From an uncultured Selenomonas sp. (GTDB taxonomy: Bacteria; Bacillota; Negativicutes; Selenomonadales; Selenomonadaceae), in contig CAJPRR010000065.1 in the NCBI GenBank assembly GCA_905373085.1, forward strand, positions 1 to 11,486: a DNA stretch of 11,486 bases, in the 5' to 3' direction. A model generated the notes under the pieces. That model ran no database searches and was not told the DNA's origin. It worked only from the letters and a program-made list of their open reading frames with translations. Numbering within the stretch: the first letter of the stretch is position 1; each line of letters begins with the position of its first letter. Made by a program: the position numbers and the translations under genes. Positions 5,789-11,486 of this stretch are shown here, one piece after another.

Positions 5789-6901
5789 TCAAATGATTTC
5801 CAGCTCCGCATGGAGCGCTCCCGAGGCCTTCATCGCCTGCAGGATGGAAATGATGTTCTGCGCCGTCGCGCCGACCGAATTCAATGCTCCGACGACATCG
5901 CCGACGTTCGCCGTCGCGGGCAATACGATGGAGCTTGCCTTCTGCTCCTTCGCCTTGACGTCCGTGTTATCTGCAACGACCGTCGTACCCGGGCTGAACG
6001 GCGGCGGTTGATCGACAGTGAGATCCTTCGTAATGCTGATCGAGATCCCGCCCTGCGTGATGGCGATCTCATCGACGGCGATGTTGCCGCCCATGACGAT
6101 CGTGCCCGTGCGCTCATTGACGACGACCTTGGCAACAGAATCCGGCGTCACAGGAAGGTCTTCGAGACTAGCAACAAAGGCAACAATGTTGCTGCGATAG
6201 TAAGCCGGCACGGAGATGTCAATCCGCCCGGGATTCGCTGCCCGCGCGATGCTGCCGTACTGGGAATTGATTGCCTGTGCGATGCGCGCCGCCGTCGTGA
6301 AATCCGCCTTGTTCAAGGAGAGAGACATCATGCCGTTTGCCCCGATGTCGTCATCTTCGACCGTGCGCTCCACGATGGCGCCTCCCGGCGTCGTGCCGAC
6401 CGTCGGGAAATTCTTCTGCTGCGAGCCGCCGCCCGAGCCTGCGGAAAAGCCGCCTGTAGCCACAGGGCCTTGTCCGACGGCGTAGACCGTGCCGTTCGCC
6501 GCACGGAGCGGCGTCTGCAGAAGCGTGCCGCCCGCGAGGCTCTTCGCGTCGCCCATGGAGGACACAGTGATGTCGATATTGTCGCCTTCACGCACGAAGG
6601 GCGGCAGCGTCGACGTGACCATGACGGCCGCGACGTTCTTCGTCTTCAAGTCCGCCTTGTTGATCGTCACGCCGTACTCGCGCAGCATGTTCGCCACGGA
6701 CTGCAAGGTTTCGAGCGTCTTGTTCGAGTCGCCCGTGCCGTTGAGTCCGACGACGAGGCCGTAGCCCATGAGCTGGTTCGAGCGCACGCCCTGCACCTTT
6801 GCGATATCCTTGATGCGCGTCATCGCCGACTCTGCAAAAACCGTCGCACTCATCATGCTGACGAGGAAAAGCGCGGCAACGCACGCAAAAATCTTCTTCA
6901 T
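5789..6901 (-). CDS. flgI: Flagellar P-ring protein FlgI
   Basis: FlgI forms the P ring around the rod in the peptidoglycan layer and works with the FlgH L ring as the bushing of a Gram-negative flagellum. The 370-residue protein starts with a Sec signal peptide (about 1-23, ending VFA|ES). Family blocks follow: MTRIKDIAKVQGVRSNQLMG (27-46), YGLVVGLNGTGD (47-58), the LRAANGTVYAVGQGPVATGG region (132-151) and the C-terminal LNSVGATAQNIISILQAMKA stretch. A Gly/Ser/Gln-rich loop at 150-163 interrupts the middle. The mature protein contains no cysteine, unlike the enteric protein, which is held by a disulfide. GGGGAGG seven bases before the ATG supports the start. It lies between flgH and flgJ; the chaperone FlgA is two genes upstream. 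Confidence 0.96.
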   Translation of the reverse strand: MKKIFACVAALFLVSMMSATVFAESAMTRIKDIAKVQGVRSNQLMGYGLVVGLNGTGDSNKTLETLQSVANMLREYGVTINKADLKTKNVAAVMVTSTLPPFVREGDNIDITVSSMGDAKSLAGGTLLQTPLRAANGTVYAVGQGPVATGGFSAGSGGGSQQKNFPTVGTTPGGAIVERTVEDDDIGANGMMSLSLNKADFTTAARIAQAINSQYGSIARAANPGRIDISVPAYYRSNIVAFVASLEDLPVTPDSVAKVVVNERTGTIVMGGNIAVDEIAITQGGISISITKDLTVDQPPPFSPGTTVVADNTDVKAKEQKASSIVLPATANVGDVVGALNSVGATAQNIISILQAMKASGALHAELEII

Positions 6902-6956
6902 AGAATTGCCTCCCCAAAGTCAAGGAAACTCGAACGCCATCAAAAAGGCAATCCGG

Positions 6957-7562
6957 CTAGAACAGGATGTTGAGGATCTGCGTGAGGATGCCTTGGCGCT
7001 GCTTCGCATTCAAAGGACCCTTGCCATCGAAGCGCACGGTGGCGTCCGCCACCTTCGTCGACGGAACCGTATTTTCATACGTCACATCATCTCGCCGCAC
7101 GATGCCGCGCAATGTGATCTTATGCTCATCCTTGTTCTGCCAGATGGACTGCGTGCCCTCGACGACCATGTTGCCGTTCGGCTGCACCTCGACGACCGTC
7201 ACCGCGATATTGCCCGAGAAGTTGCTCGAATCCTTGGCAGAGCCGTCCGCCTTCCATGAATCCGAGCCGCCTGCCGAAGCCGATGTCAAAAAGTCAAAGA
7301 TGCCCGTGCCCGCATTGAGCGTCGTCGAGGCCGACTTGCCGTTCTTGCGCGATTTCGTCTGCGTCGTCGTCGTCTTCTCGCTGATCACGATCGTCAGCGT
7401 ATCGCCCACATTATGCGCTTTGCGGTCGGCAAAGACGCCGTAGGACGTACCTTCCGCAGCATCCGCCCACAGGGACTGTGCAAAGGCTGCAGGAGCGAAG
7501 AAGAGCGCTCCGCCGAAAACGCCGGCGAGCACGAAAGACTGCCATCTTCTGCTGTTTCTCAT
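6957..7562 (-). CDS. flgH: Flagellar L-ring protein FlgH (no lipobox)
   Basis: FlgH forms the L ring in the outer membrane, so its presence shows that this Firmicute-like organism has an outer membrane. The 201-residue protein has a Sec signal peptide (about 1-28, AAFA|QS) and SLWADAAEGTSYGVFADRKA (30-49). VGDTLTIVISEKTTTTQTKS (52-71), NGNMVVEGTQSIWQNKDEHK and the C-terminal AKQRQGILTQILNILF follow, all typical of FlgH. In Escherichia and Salmonella FlgH is a lipoprotein with a cysteine at the cleavage site. Here there is no cysteine anywhere, so it must be processed by ordinary signal peptidase and sit in the membrane without a lipid. GAGGGTGG five bases before the ATG fixes the start. The gap to flgA is 12 bases. 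Confidence 0.95.
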   Translation of the reverse strand: MRNSRRWQSFVLAGVFGGALFFAPAAFAQSLWADAAEGTSYGVFADRKAHNVGDTLTIVISEKTTTTQTKSRKNGKSASTTLNAGTGIFDFLTSASAGGSDSWKADGSAKDSSNFSGNIAVTVVEVQPNGNMVVEGTQSIWQNKDEHKITLRGIVRRDDVTYENTVPSTKVADATVRFDGKGPLNAKQRQGILTQILNILF

Positions 7563-7574
7563 AATGCCACCCTC

Positions 7575-8309
7575 TCAAGAGCCAATCTCGACCGTAGAAG
7601 CGTCCAGCACACGTGCGAGCATCACTTTGCGCGAAGCCGCATTGCGTACGCGGATCTTCTGCCCCACACGTCCGCGCGTGAGCGCGATGCCGGAAACGCG
7701 CACCTCTATGCCGTTATAATGCGAGACGATCGTCACTGCCGCGCCCGATTCCATCACGACCGGCTGTCGCAGGAGATCTTCCGAGAGGATCGTGCCCTCC
7801 CGAACCATGCGCGAGACGACACGCCCGAACGCCTCGCCCTTGTCCTTCAAACAGCGACCGCGCACACGAGTCACTTCACGCTCCTCGAAGCGCATATCCG
7901 CTTCCGACAACGTCTGCTCGGGAAAGAGATTGCGCGACGCGACGAGAACCGTATCATAAACGCGAACGGTATAATAGGAAAGCGCCCGTCGATACGGTCT
8001 GCCGTCCAAGAGCACCGAAACGTAGATCGGCGTGCGGCGGTCATACAGAAGCCCCAGCGGGGCTTCCACCGAGAACGAAACCTCGCCCGCCGGCAGCTTC
8101 ATGTCCCGCGGCGGTTTCACGAGAGCCACCTCGTGGCGGCGCGTCTCGCCCTTGTCCCTAAGGAGCGCCTCCATCTTCTCGTCCGTCATGCGCTCGAACT
8201 CAGCGGCACTGACGGTCTGAGAAAAACGCGCCGCATCCACCGTCCCCGCCGCAGTGAGGAAAAGGGCGACGCACACCAAGAAGAGTGCTGTCGCCGCCTT
8301 AGCCTTCAT
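7575..8309 (-). CDS. flgA: FlgA, periplasmic chaperone for P-ring assembly
   Basis: FlgA is a periplasmic protein that helps FlgI assemble into the P ring. The 244-residue protein has a Sec signal peptide (about 1-26, TVDA|AR), a diverged N-terminal domain (about 30-115), an SAF domain (about 120-182) with ASRNLFPEQTLSEADMRFEE and VVSRMVREGTILSEDLL, and the C-terminal beta domain (185-244) with GAAVTIVSHYNGIEVRVSG and GQKIRVRN. This is the usual full-length two-domain form. AAGGGA lies six bases before the ATG. It is 14 bases after flgG and 12 bases before flgH, so all are translated from one message. Placing the chaperone just before flgH and flgI fits its role. Confidence 0.93.
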   Translation of the reverse strand: MKAKAATALFLVCVALFLTAAGTVDAARFSQTVSAAEFERMTDEKMEALLRDKGETRRHEVALVKPPRDMKLPAGEVSFSVEAPLGLLYDRRTPIYVSVLLDGRPYRRALSYYTVRVYDTVLVASRNLFPEQTLSEADMRFEEREVTRVRGRCLKDKGEAFGRVVSRMVREGTILSEDLLRQPVVMESGAAVTIVSHYNGIEVRVSGIALTRGRVGQKIRVRNAASRKVMLARVLDASTVEIGS

Positions 8310-8323
8310 TCTTTATCCCTTCA

Positions 8324-9115
8324 TCAACGCTTGAGGGAGTTCGCAATCTCAAGCATCGAATCCGATGTCGTGATCGCCTTGGAATTCGACTCGTACGCAC
8401 GCTGCGCCACGATCATATTGACCATCTCCTCGACGATCTGGATGTTCGACATCTCGACGACGCCCTGCGTCAGCGTGCCCGCGCCCTCTTCTCCGGGGTT
8501 GGAGTCAATCGCGTTGCCCGAAGCGTCCGTCTCCTTGAAGAGGTTTTTGCCGATTGCAAAGAGACCGGCGGGGTTCACGAAGCGCGACAGCGTAATCTGT
8601 CCGACAGCCGTCACATTGCCGCCTGCCGGCGTGCACGAAACTTGCCCGTCGCCCGCGATGACGATGGTGTCACTCGGCGCATTGGCGTCGAGCGTGATGC
8701 CGTCCGCCAAAGGATAGCCGTCCGTCGTCACGAGGCGACGATTCTGGTCAAGCTTGAAAGAGCCGTCGCGCGTGTAGGCGATCGTGCCGTCCGGCATCTC
8801 GATGCGGAAGAAGCCCTCGCCCTGGATGGCGACATCGGTCGGATTGCCCGAGGACTGCAGGTTGCCCTGCGTGAAGATGCGCTGCGTCGCCGCCGTGCGC
8901 GTGCCAAGACCGATGGCAAGACCCGTCGGATACTGCGAATCGGCGCCGCTCTGTGCGCCTGCAGCACGCAGGTTCTGATAAACAAGATCCTGAAACTCTG
9001 CACGAACCTTCTTGGAGCCGAAGGTATTGACATTCGCAATGTTGTGCGAAACGACGTCCATGTTGTCCTGCTGCGCCTTCATGCCCGAAGCTGCGGACCA
9101 AAGTGCTCTCATCAT
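8324..9115 (-). CDS. flgG: Flagellar distal rod protein FlgG (FlhP position)
   Basis: FlgG forms the distal rod of the flagellar drive shaft. The 263-residue protein has the N-terminal rod signature (MMRALWSAASGMKAQQDNMD, 1-20, continuing VVSHNIANVNTFGSKK), the middle FlgG domain with IQGEGFFRIEMPDGTIAYTR (97-116), and the C-terminal coiled-coil helix VEEMVNMIVAQRAYESNSKA into ITTSDSMLEIANSLKR. The frame is open 23 codons further upstream (to 9184), but that stretch overlaps the flgF stop and bears no family similarity. ATG 9115, with GGGAG about ten bases upstream, gives the normal length. A second ATG at 9112 is equally placed. Its position after mbl and flgF matches B. subtilis flhP. Confidence 0.95.
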   Translation of the reverse strand: MMRALWSAASGMKAQQDNMDVVSHNIANVNTFGSKKVRAEFQDLVYQNLRAAGAQSGADSQYPTGLAIGLGTRTAATQRIFTQGNLQSSGNPTDVAIQGEGFFRIEMPDGTIAYTRDGSFKLDQNRRLVTTDGYPLADGITLDANAPSDTIVIAGDGQVSCTPAGGNVTAVGQITLSRFVNPAGLFAIGKNLFKETDASGNAIDSNPGEEGAGTLTQGVVEMSNIQIVEEMVNMIVAQRAYESNSKAITTSDSMLEIANSLKR

Positions 9116-9183
9116 AATGCAAAATCTCCCATCTATAGTGAAATCAAAATCCTGCTTCCCTGTTCCAAGGACTAGCCAAACCA

Positions 9184-9978
9184 TCAGTTCGTTCTGCCGA
9201 CCTCGTTGACCGTCTTGTCCGTCATCGAGTCCTGCGTCACAAGTGCACGCGAACCCGCCTCATAGATGCGGTAATTGTTGATCAGGCTGACCATCTCGCT
9301 CGCAATGTTGACATTGGAGTTTTCGAGCATGCCCTGCTGAATGTCGCCCGTCGCCGCCCGCGGCTCGGCGCCCTCTTGCGGCCGATAAAGGTTGTCGCCC
9401 TGCTTGAGGACGGCGCGGCGGTCGTCGAACTGCACGAACTGCAAGGTGTCGATGCGCCTTTGTCCGTCCATGATCTCGCCCTTGGCGCCGATCGTGATGT
9501 TTGCACTGTCGGGCAGAACGATCGGACGATCCTGCGCATTCAGAACAGCCTGCCCGTACGCCGTCACAAGCGCACCGTTGGCCTGCCGATAGAAGCTGCC
9601 GTCGCGCGTGTAGCGCACGCCCTGCGGCGTCTGAACAGCGAAGTATCCTTCGCCCGATACCGCAAGATCGAGCATATTGCCTGTCGTCTTCATGCCGCCC
9701 TGCGCATGGTCAGTGGCGATTTCCGCCGTATAGGCGCCAAGCCCGAGATTGCCGACGCGCGGCGGACCTTGCTCCAAGCGGAAGCCGCGGAAGGACGTGA
9801 CCGCATCGTCCTGGTTGTCATTGATGCGCTTCAGCAGCATGGGCGCAAACTCCTGATGAATCGCCTCGTCCCTCTTATAGCCGGACGAAGCTGCATTCGC
9901 GATATTGTTTGCTATCACATCCGTGCGCCTCGTCTCGGTGATCATGCCGGACGCCGCGACATACAAGCCACGCAGCAT
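9184..9978 (-). CDS. flgF: Flagellar proximal rod protein FlgF (FlhO position)
   Basis: This flagellar rod protein of 264 residues belongs to the FlgF/FlgG family. It shows MLRGLYVAASGMITETRRTD (1-20) and IANNIANAASSGYKRD (22-37) at the N-terminus, VSGEGYFAVQTPQGVRYTRD in the middle, and SEMVSLINNYRIYEAGSRAL followed by VTQDSMTDKTVNEV at the C-terminus. Being the first of the FlgF/FlgG pair and less like FlgG consensus than its neighbour, it is called FlgF. Relative to mbl it occupies the place of B. subtilis flhO. AAGGGGG about seven bases before the ATG marks the start. A 68-base gap follows before flgG, and a 117-base gap separates it from mbl upstream. It is the first flagellar gene of the operon here. 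Confidence 0.93.
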   Translation of the reverse strand: MLRGLYVAASGMITETRRTDVIANNIANAASSGYKRDEAIHQEFAPMLLKRINDNQDDAVTSFRGFRLEQGPPRVGNLGLGAYTAEIATDHAQGGMKTTGNMLDLAVSGEGYFAVQTPQGVRYTRDGSFYRQANGALVTAYGQAVLNAQDRPIVLPDSANITIGAKGEIMDGQRRIDTLQFVQFDDRRAVLKQGDNLYRPQEGAEPRAATGDIQQGMLENSNVNIASEMVSLINNYRIYEAGSRALVTQDSMTDKTVNEVGRTN

Positions 9979-10054
9979 GGAAAAGCCCCCTTACGTCATC
10001 CGTACAACGACAGATGCATTCTTATAAATTTCTTCACAAATTCCTCTATAGTCT

Positions 10055-10081
10055 TTATCGGCATTTTCCCTCAAATCATAA
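10055..10081 (-). promoter_or_regulatory. Possible sigma-28/sigma-D-type flagellar promoter before flgF
   Basis: In the 117-base gap between mbl and flgF the minus strand carries GCCGATAA (10062-10055), identical to the flagellar sigma-factor -10 consensus. At the expected 15-base distance the -35 is TTAT (10081-10078), matching only two of four bases of TAAA. A vegetative alternative overlaps it: TTGAGG, 18 bases, TATAGA. Either would place the start about 70-80 bases before flgF and give the flagellar genes a promoter separate from mbl. Confidence 0.4.
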
Positions 10082-10095
10082 GCGTCGAAACGAAT

Positions 10096-11112
10096 TTATT
10101 TCGACAGGAACTTCACGCGCTCCTCTGTCATGCCGATGTACTCAAGCGCCTTGCCCGTGCCCATGGCGACGCACGACATCGGATCCTCCGCCAGAGCGGC
10201 AGCGATCCCCGTCTCGCGGCGCAGCAGCTCATCGAATCCGTAGAGCATTGCGCCGCCGCCCGTCATGACGATGCCGCGATCCATAATGTCGGCGGCAAGC
10301 TCGGGCGGCGTCTCCTCAAGCACCTTCTTCACGCACTCCACGATACCCGTCACCGGCGCCTCCAGAGCTTCCGCCGTATTTTTCGACGTCACCGCGATCG
10401 TCTTCGGCAGCCCCGACAGGAGGTCGCGTCCGCGCACTTCCATCGAAGCGTCCCGCGCACCATAAAAAGCCGCGCCGACGTTGACCTTGATGTCTTCCGC
10501 CGTACGCTCGCCGATCAGCATGTTGTACTCGCGCTTGATGTAGGCGATGATCGCCTCATCGAACGTATCGCCCGCGAGGCGCAGGCTCGCGCTGTTCACG
10601 ATGCCGCCAAGGCTGATGACGGCGACGTCCGTCGTGCCGCCGCCGACATCGACAACCATCGAGCCGTTCGGCTCCTCGATATTGAGTCCCGCGCCCAAGG
10701 CCGCCGCCAAGGGTTCTTCGATGAGCTGCGAATAGCGTGCGCCCGCCTGCTCCGCCGCCTCCTGCACGGCACGCTGCTCGACGGTCGTGATGCCCGACGG
10801 AATGCAGATCATGATGCGCGGCCGGAAGACGAAGCTCTTTCCCGTGACCTTCTCGATGAAGAAGCGAATCATGCGCTCCGTCATGTCATAGTCGGCGATG
10901 ACGCCCGAGCGCAGCGGACGGATCGCCGCGATATTGCCGGGCGTGCGTCCGATCATGCGCCGCGCCTCCTCGCCGATCGCCAGGACGCGCCCCGAATCAC
11001 GATCCATCGCCACGACCGAAGGCTCGCGCAGGACGACGCCCTTGCCCTTGACGAAGACGAGCACGTTCGCCGTACCCAAGTCGATTCCAATATCCATTGA
11101 CATGCCAAACAT
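10096..11112 (-). CDS. mbl: MreB-family cell-shape actin, Mbl type
   Basis: This bacterial actin polymerises under the membrane and guides the cell-wall elongation machinery, keeping rods rod-shaped. The 338-residue protein is full length, with phosphate-1 loop IGIDLGTANVLVFV (8-21), LIEEPLAAALGAG (130-142), phosphate-2 loop MVVDVGGGTTDVAVI (152-166), the GERTAEDIK segment (201-209) and the adenosine motif VMTGGGAMLYG (282-292). VKGKGVVLREPSVVAMDRDS (21-40) and EEARRMIGRTPGNIAAIRPL (48-67) resemble B. subtilis Mbl more than MreB, and the order mbl, flgF/flhO, flgG/flhP is the same as there. There are ATGs at codons 1, 4 and 6. The first has AAGGGG eight bases upstream and begins MFG, as Mbl proteins often do. 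Its own strong promoter is at 11170-11198. Confidence 0.95.
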   Translation of the reverse strand: MFGMSMDIGIDLGTANVLVFVKGKGVVLREPSVVAMDRDSGRVLAIGEEARRMIGRTPGNIAAIRPLRSGVIADYDMTERMIRFFIEKVTGKSFVFRPRIMICIPSGITTVEQRAVQEAAEQAGARYSQLIEEPLAAALGAGLNIEEPNGSMVVDVGGGTTDVAVISLGGIVNSASLRLAGDTFDEAIIAYIKREYNMLIGERTAEDIKVNVGAAFYGARDASMEVRGRDLLSGLPKTIAVTSKNTAEALEAPVTGIVECVKKVLEETPPELAADIMDRGIVMTGGGAMLYGFDELLRRETGIAAALAEDPMSCVAMGTGKALEYIGMTEERVKFLSK

Positions 11113-11169
11113 ATATCAAACCCCTTCCAAGGGTACATTGCTTTAGACATTCAAACTTACATCAGCATT

Positions 11170-11198
11170 ATCATATAATATTTTGCGCCTCGTGACAA
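11170..11198 (-). promoter_or_regulatory. Vegetative (sigma-A) promoter of mbl
   Basis: On the minus strand TTGTCA (11198-11193), a 17-base spacer and TATGAT (11175-11170) each differ from consensus by one base with ideal spacing. Transcription would start near 11163, leaving a leader of about 50 bases before mbl. The -35 begins only five bases after the stop codon of the small upstream gene. In the leader ACCCT and AGGGGT could form a small hairpin covering part of the mbl ribosome binding site. Confidence 0.75.
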
Positions 11199-11203
11199 GA
11201 GCT

Positions 11204-11374
11204 TCAAGGCGTGCCTCCATCCATGGAAGCTTCATATTCTTCCAAATCAGCAAGAAGCATCAAAAGCGCCCGCTTCGCTACGAAGACGGGACAGTCCGGC
11301 GAGCAGATTTCGCACTTGCCGCAGCACGCCTCCACCGCCTCGATTGCCTTCTTGACCTTCTCCGACTGCAGCAT
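11204..11374 (-). CDS. Small cysteine-rich protein with a ferredoxin-like CxxCxxCxxxCP motif
   Basis: I do not recognise this 56-residue protein by name. It begins with a charged helix (LQSEKVKKAIEAVEA, 2-16) and then has five cysteines at 17, 18, 21, 24 and 28. Cys18, 21, 24 and 28 followed by Pro29 make the exact spacing CxxCxxCxxxCP that binds a [4Fe-4S] cluster in bacterial ferredoxins. Zinc binding is the alternative. A second helix (FVAKRALLMLLADLEEYEAS, 31-50) completes it. A single cluster between two helices is not a normal ferredoxin fold. The start at 11374 is chosen because GGGG lies about eight bases upstream; the frame is open to a TTG at 11431, but that part crosses the tRNA terminator. 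It lies 22 bases after the terminator and 91 bases before mbl. Confidence 0.72.
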   Translation of the reverse strand: MLQSEKVKKAIEAVEACCGKCEICSPDCPVFVAKRALLMLLADLEEYEASMDGGTP

Positions 11375-11396
11375 GGTCGTTTCCCCTTTCTGCAAC

Positions 11397-11423
11397 AAAA
11401 AAGCCCAGCAAACGCTGAGCCTT
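11397..11423 (-). terminator. Intrinsic terminator after tRNA-Leu
   Basis: AAGGCTCAGC (minus strand 11423-11414) pairs with GCTGGGCTTT (11409-11400) as a 10-bp stem with two G-U pairs and a 4-base loop, running into six Ts (11402-11397). It begins nine bases after the CCA end of the tRNA. The ribosome binding site of the small cysteine-rich gene follows within about 15 bases, leaving almost no room for a separate promoter. Confidence 0.88.
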
Positions 11424-11432
11424 GAATTCAAG

Positions 11433-11486
11433 TGGTGCGGTTGATGGGACTTGAACCCATACGTCTTGTGAACACTACCCCCTCAA
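11433..11486 (-). tRNA. tRNA-Leu (GAG), 3' part, cut by the right edge
   Basis: The 54 visible bases read, in order, an anticodon loop TTGAGGG (anticodon GAG at 11484-11482), the 3' anticodon stem GGTAG, and a 14-base long variable arm. Then come the T stem and loop ATGGG-TTCAAGT-CCCAT, the acceptor strand CAACCGC, discriminator A and encoded CCA (11435-11433). A long variable arm, A73 and the GAG anticodon loop identify a class II tRNA-Leu reading CUC and CUU codons. The D arm and 5' acceptor strand, expected to be GCGGTTG, lie outside the window. An intrinsic terminator follows directly. Confidence 0.92.

Noticed and set aside
5327..6973. 548-codon plus-strand frame opposite flgJ and flgI
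   Set aside because: Antisense shadow of two well-supported flagellar genes. Similar long frames lie opposite galU, the mutase and flgH-flgA, so the phenomenon follows from codon bias, not from coding.
9116..9184. 23-residue N-terminal extension of FlgG
   Set aside because: The family N-terminus MRALWSAASGM begins at the downstream ATG pair, and the extension starts on the flgF stop codon.
9376..11100. 574-codon plus-strand frame opposite mbl and flgF
   Set aside because: Antisense shadow with low-complexity Arg/His/Asp composition that spans two real genes and the gap between them; there is no ribosome binding site logic or family similarity.
11375..11431. 19-residue N-terminal extension of the cysteine-rich protein from a TTG
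   Set aside because: It would be encoded by the tRNA terminator hairpin; the ATG at 11374 has its own GGGG ribosome binding site.

Overview
The window looks like chromosome from a Gram-negative-walled Firmicute (class Negativicutes, probably a relative of Selenomonas). Two things point there. The order mbl, flgF/flhO, flgG/flhP is the Bacillus/Clostridia arrangement. Directly downstream, however, lie flgA, flgH and flgI, which build the outer-membrane L ring and periplasmic P ring and which single-membrane Firmicutes lack. The DNA is GC-rich by eye, and every gene I accept lies on the minus strand, so transcription runs from the right edge to the left.

Reading in the direction of transcription: (1) 11486-11397 holds the 3' part of a tRNA-Leu(GAG) gene cut by the window edge, followed by a strong intrinsic terminator. 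(2) 11374-11204 is a 56-residue cysteine-rich mini-protein with a ferredoxin-like CxxCxxCxxxCP motif. (3) 11198-5292 is a cell-shape and flagellar block: an excellent vegetative promoter, mbl (MreB-family actin), a 117-nt gap carrying a sigma-28-like -10 element, then flgF, flgG, flgA, flgH, flgI and a single-domain flgJ, closed by an intrinsic terminator. (4) 5275-4570 is an AT-richer RelB/DinJ-RelE/ParE type toxin-antitoxin cassette. Its promoter is embedded in a perfect 22-bp inverted repeat. (5) 4440-611 is a sugar-phosphate block: phosphomannomutase/phosphoglucomutase, galU two bases behind it, and pgi with its own promoter. Together these convert fructose-6-phosphate to UDP-glucose, the precursor for LPS and exopolysaccharide. 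(6) 610-400 is a non-coding stretch with several strong hairpins, the last of which looks like an intrinsic terminator. (7) 399-1 is the start of an unrecognised single-pass membrane protein that runs off the left edge.

The enzymes and flagellar parts are ordinary. The points most worth a second look are the multi-hairpin leader at 427-567, the palindromic toxin-antitoxin promoter, the cysteine-rich mini-protein between tRNA-Leu and mbl, and the cysteine-free (hence non-lipoprotein) L-ring protein. I found no CRISPR array, insertion sequence or phage gene. I did not identify a clearly novel multi-gene system. No gene-free stretch exceeds 300 bases; the longest is about 210 bases, at 400-610.
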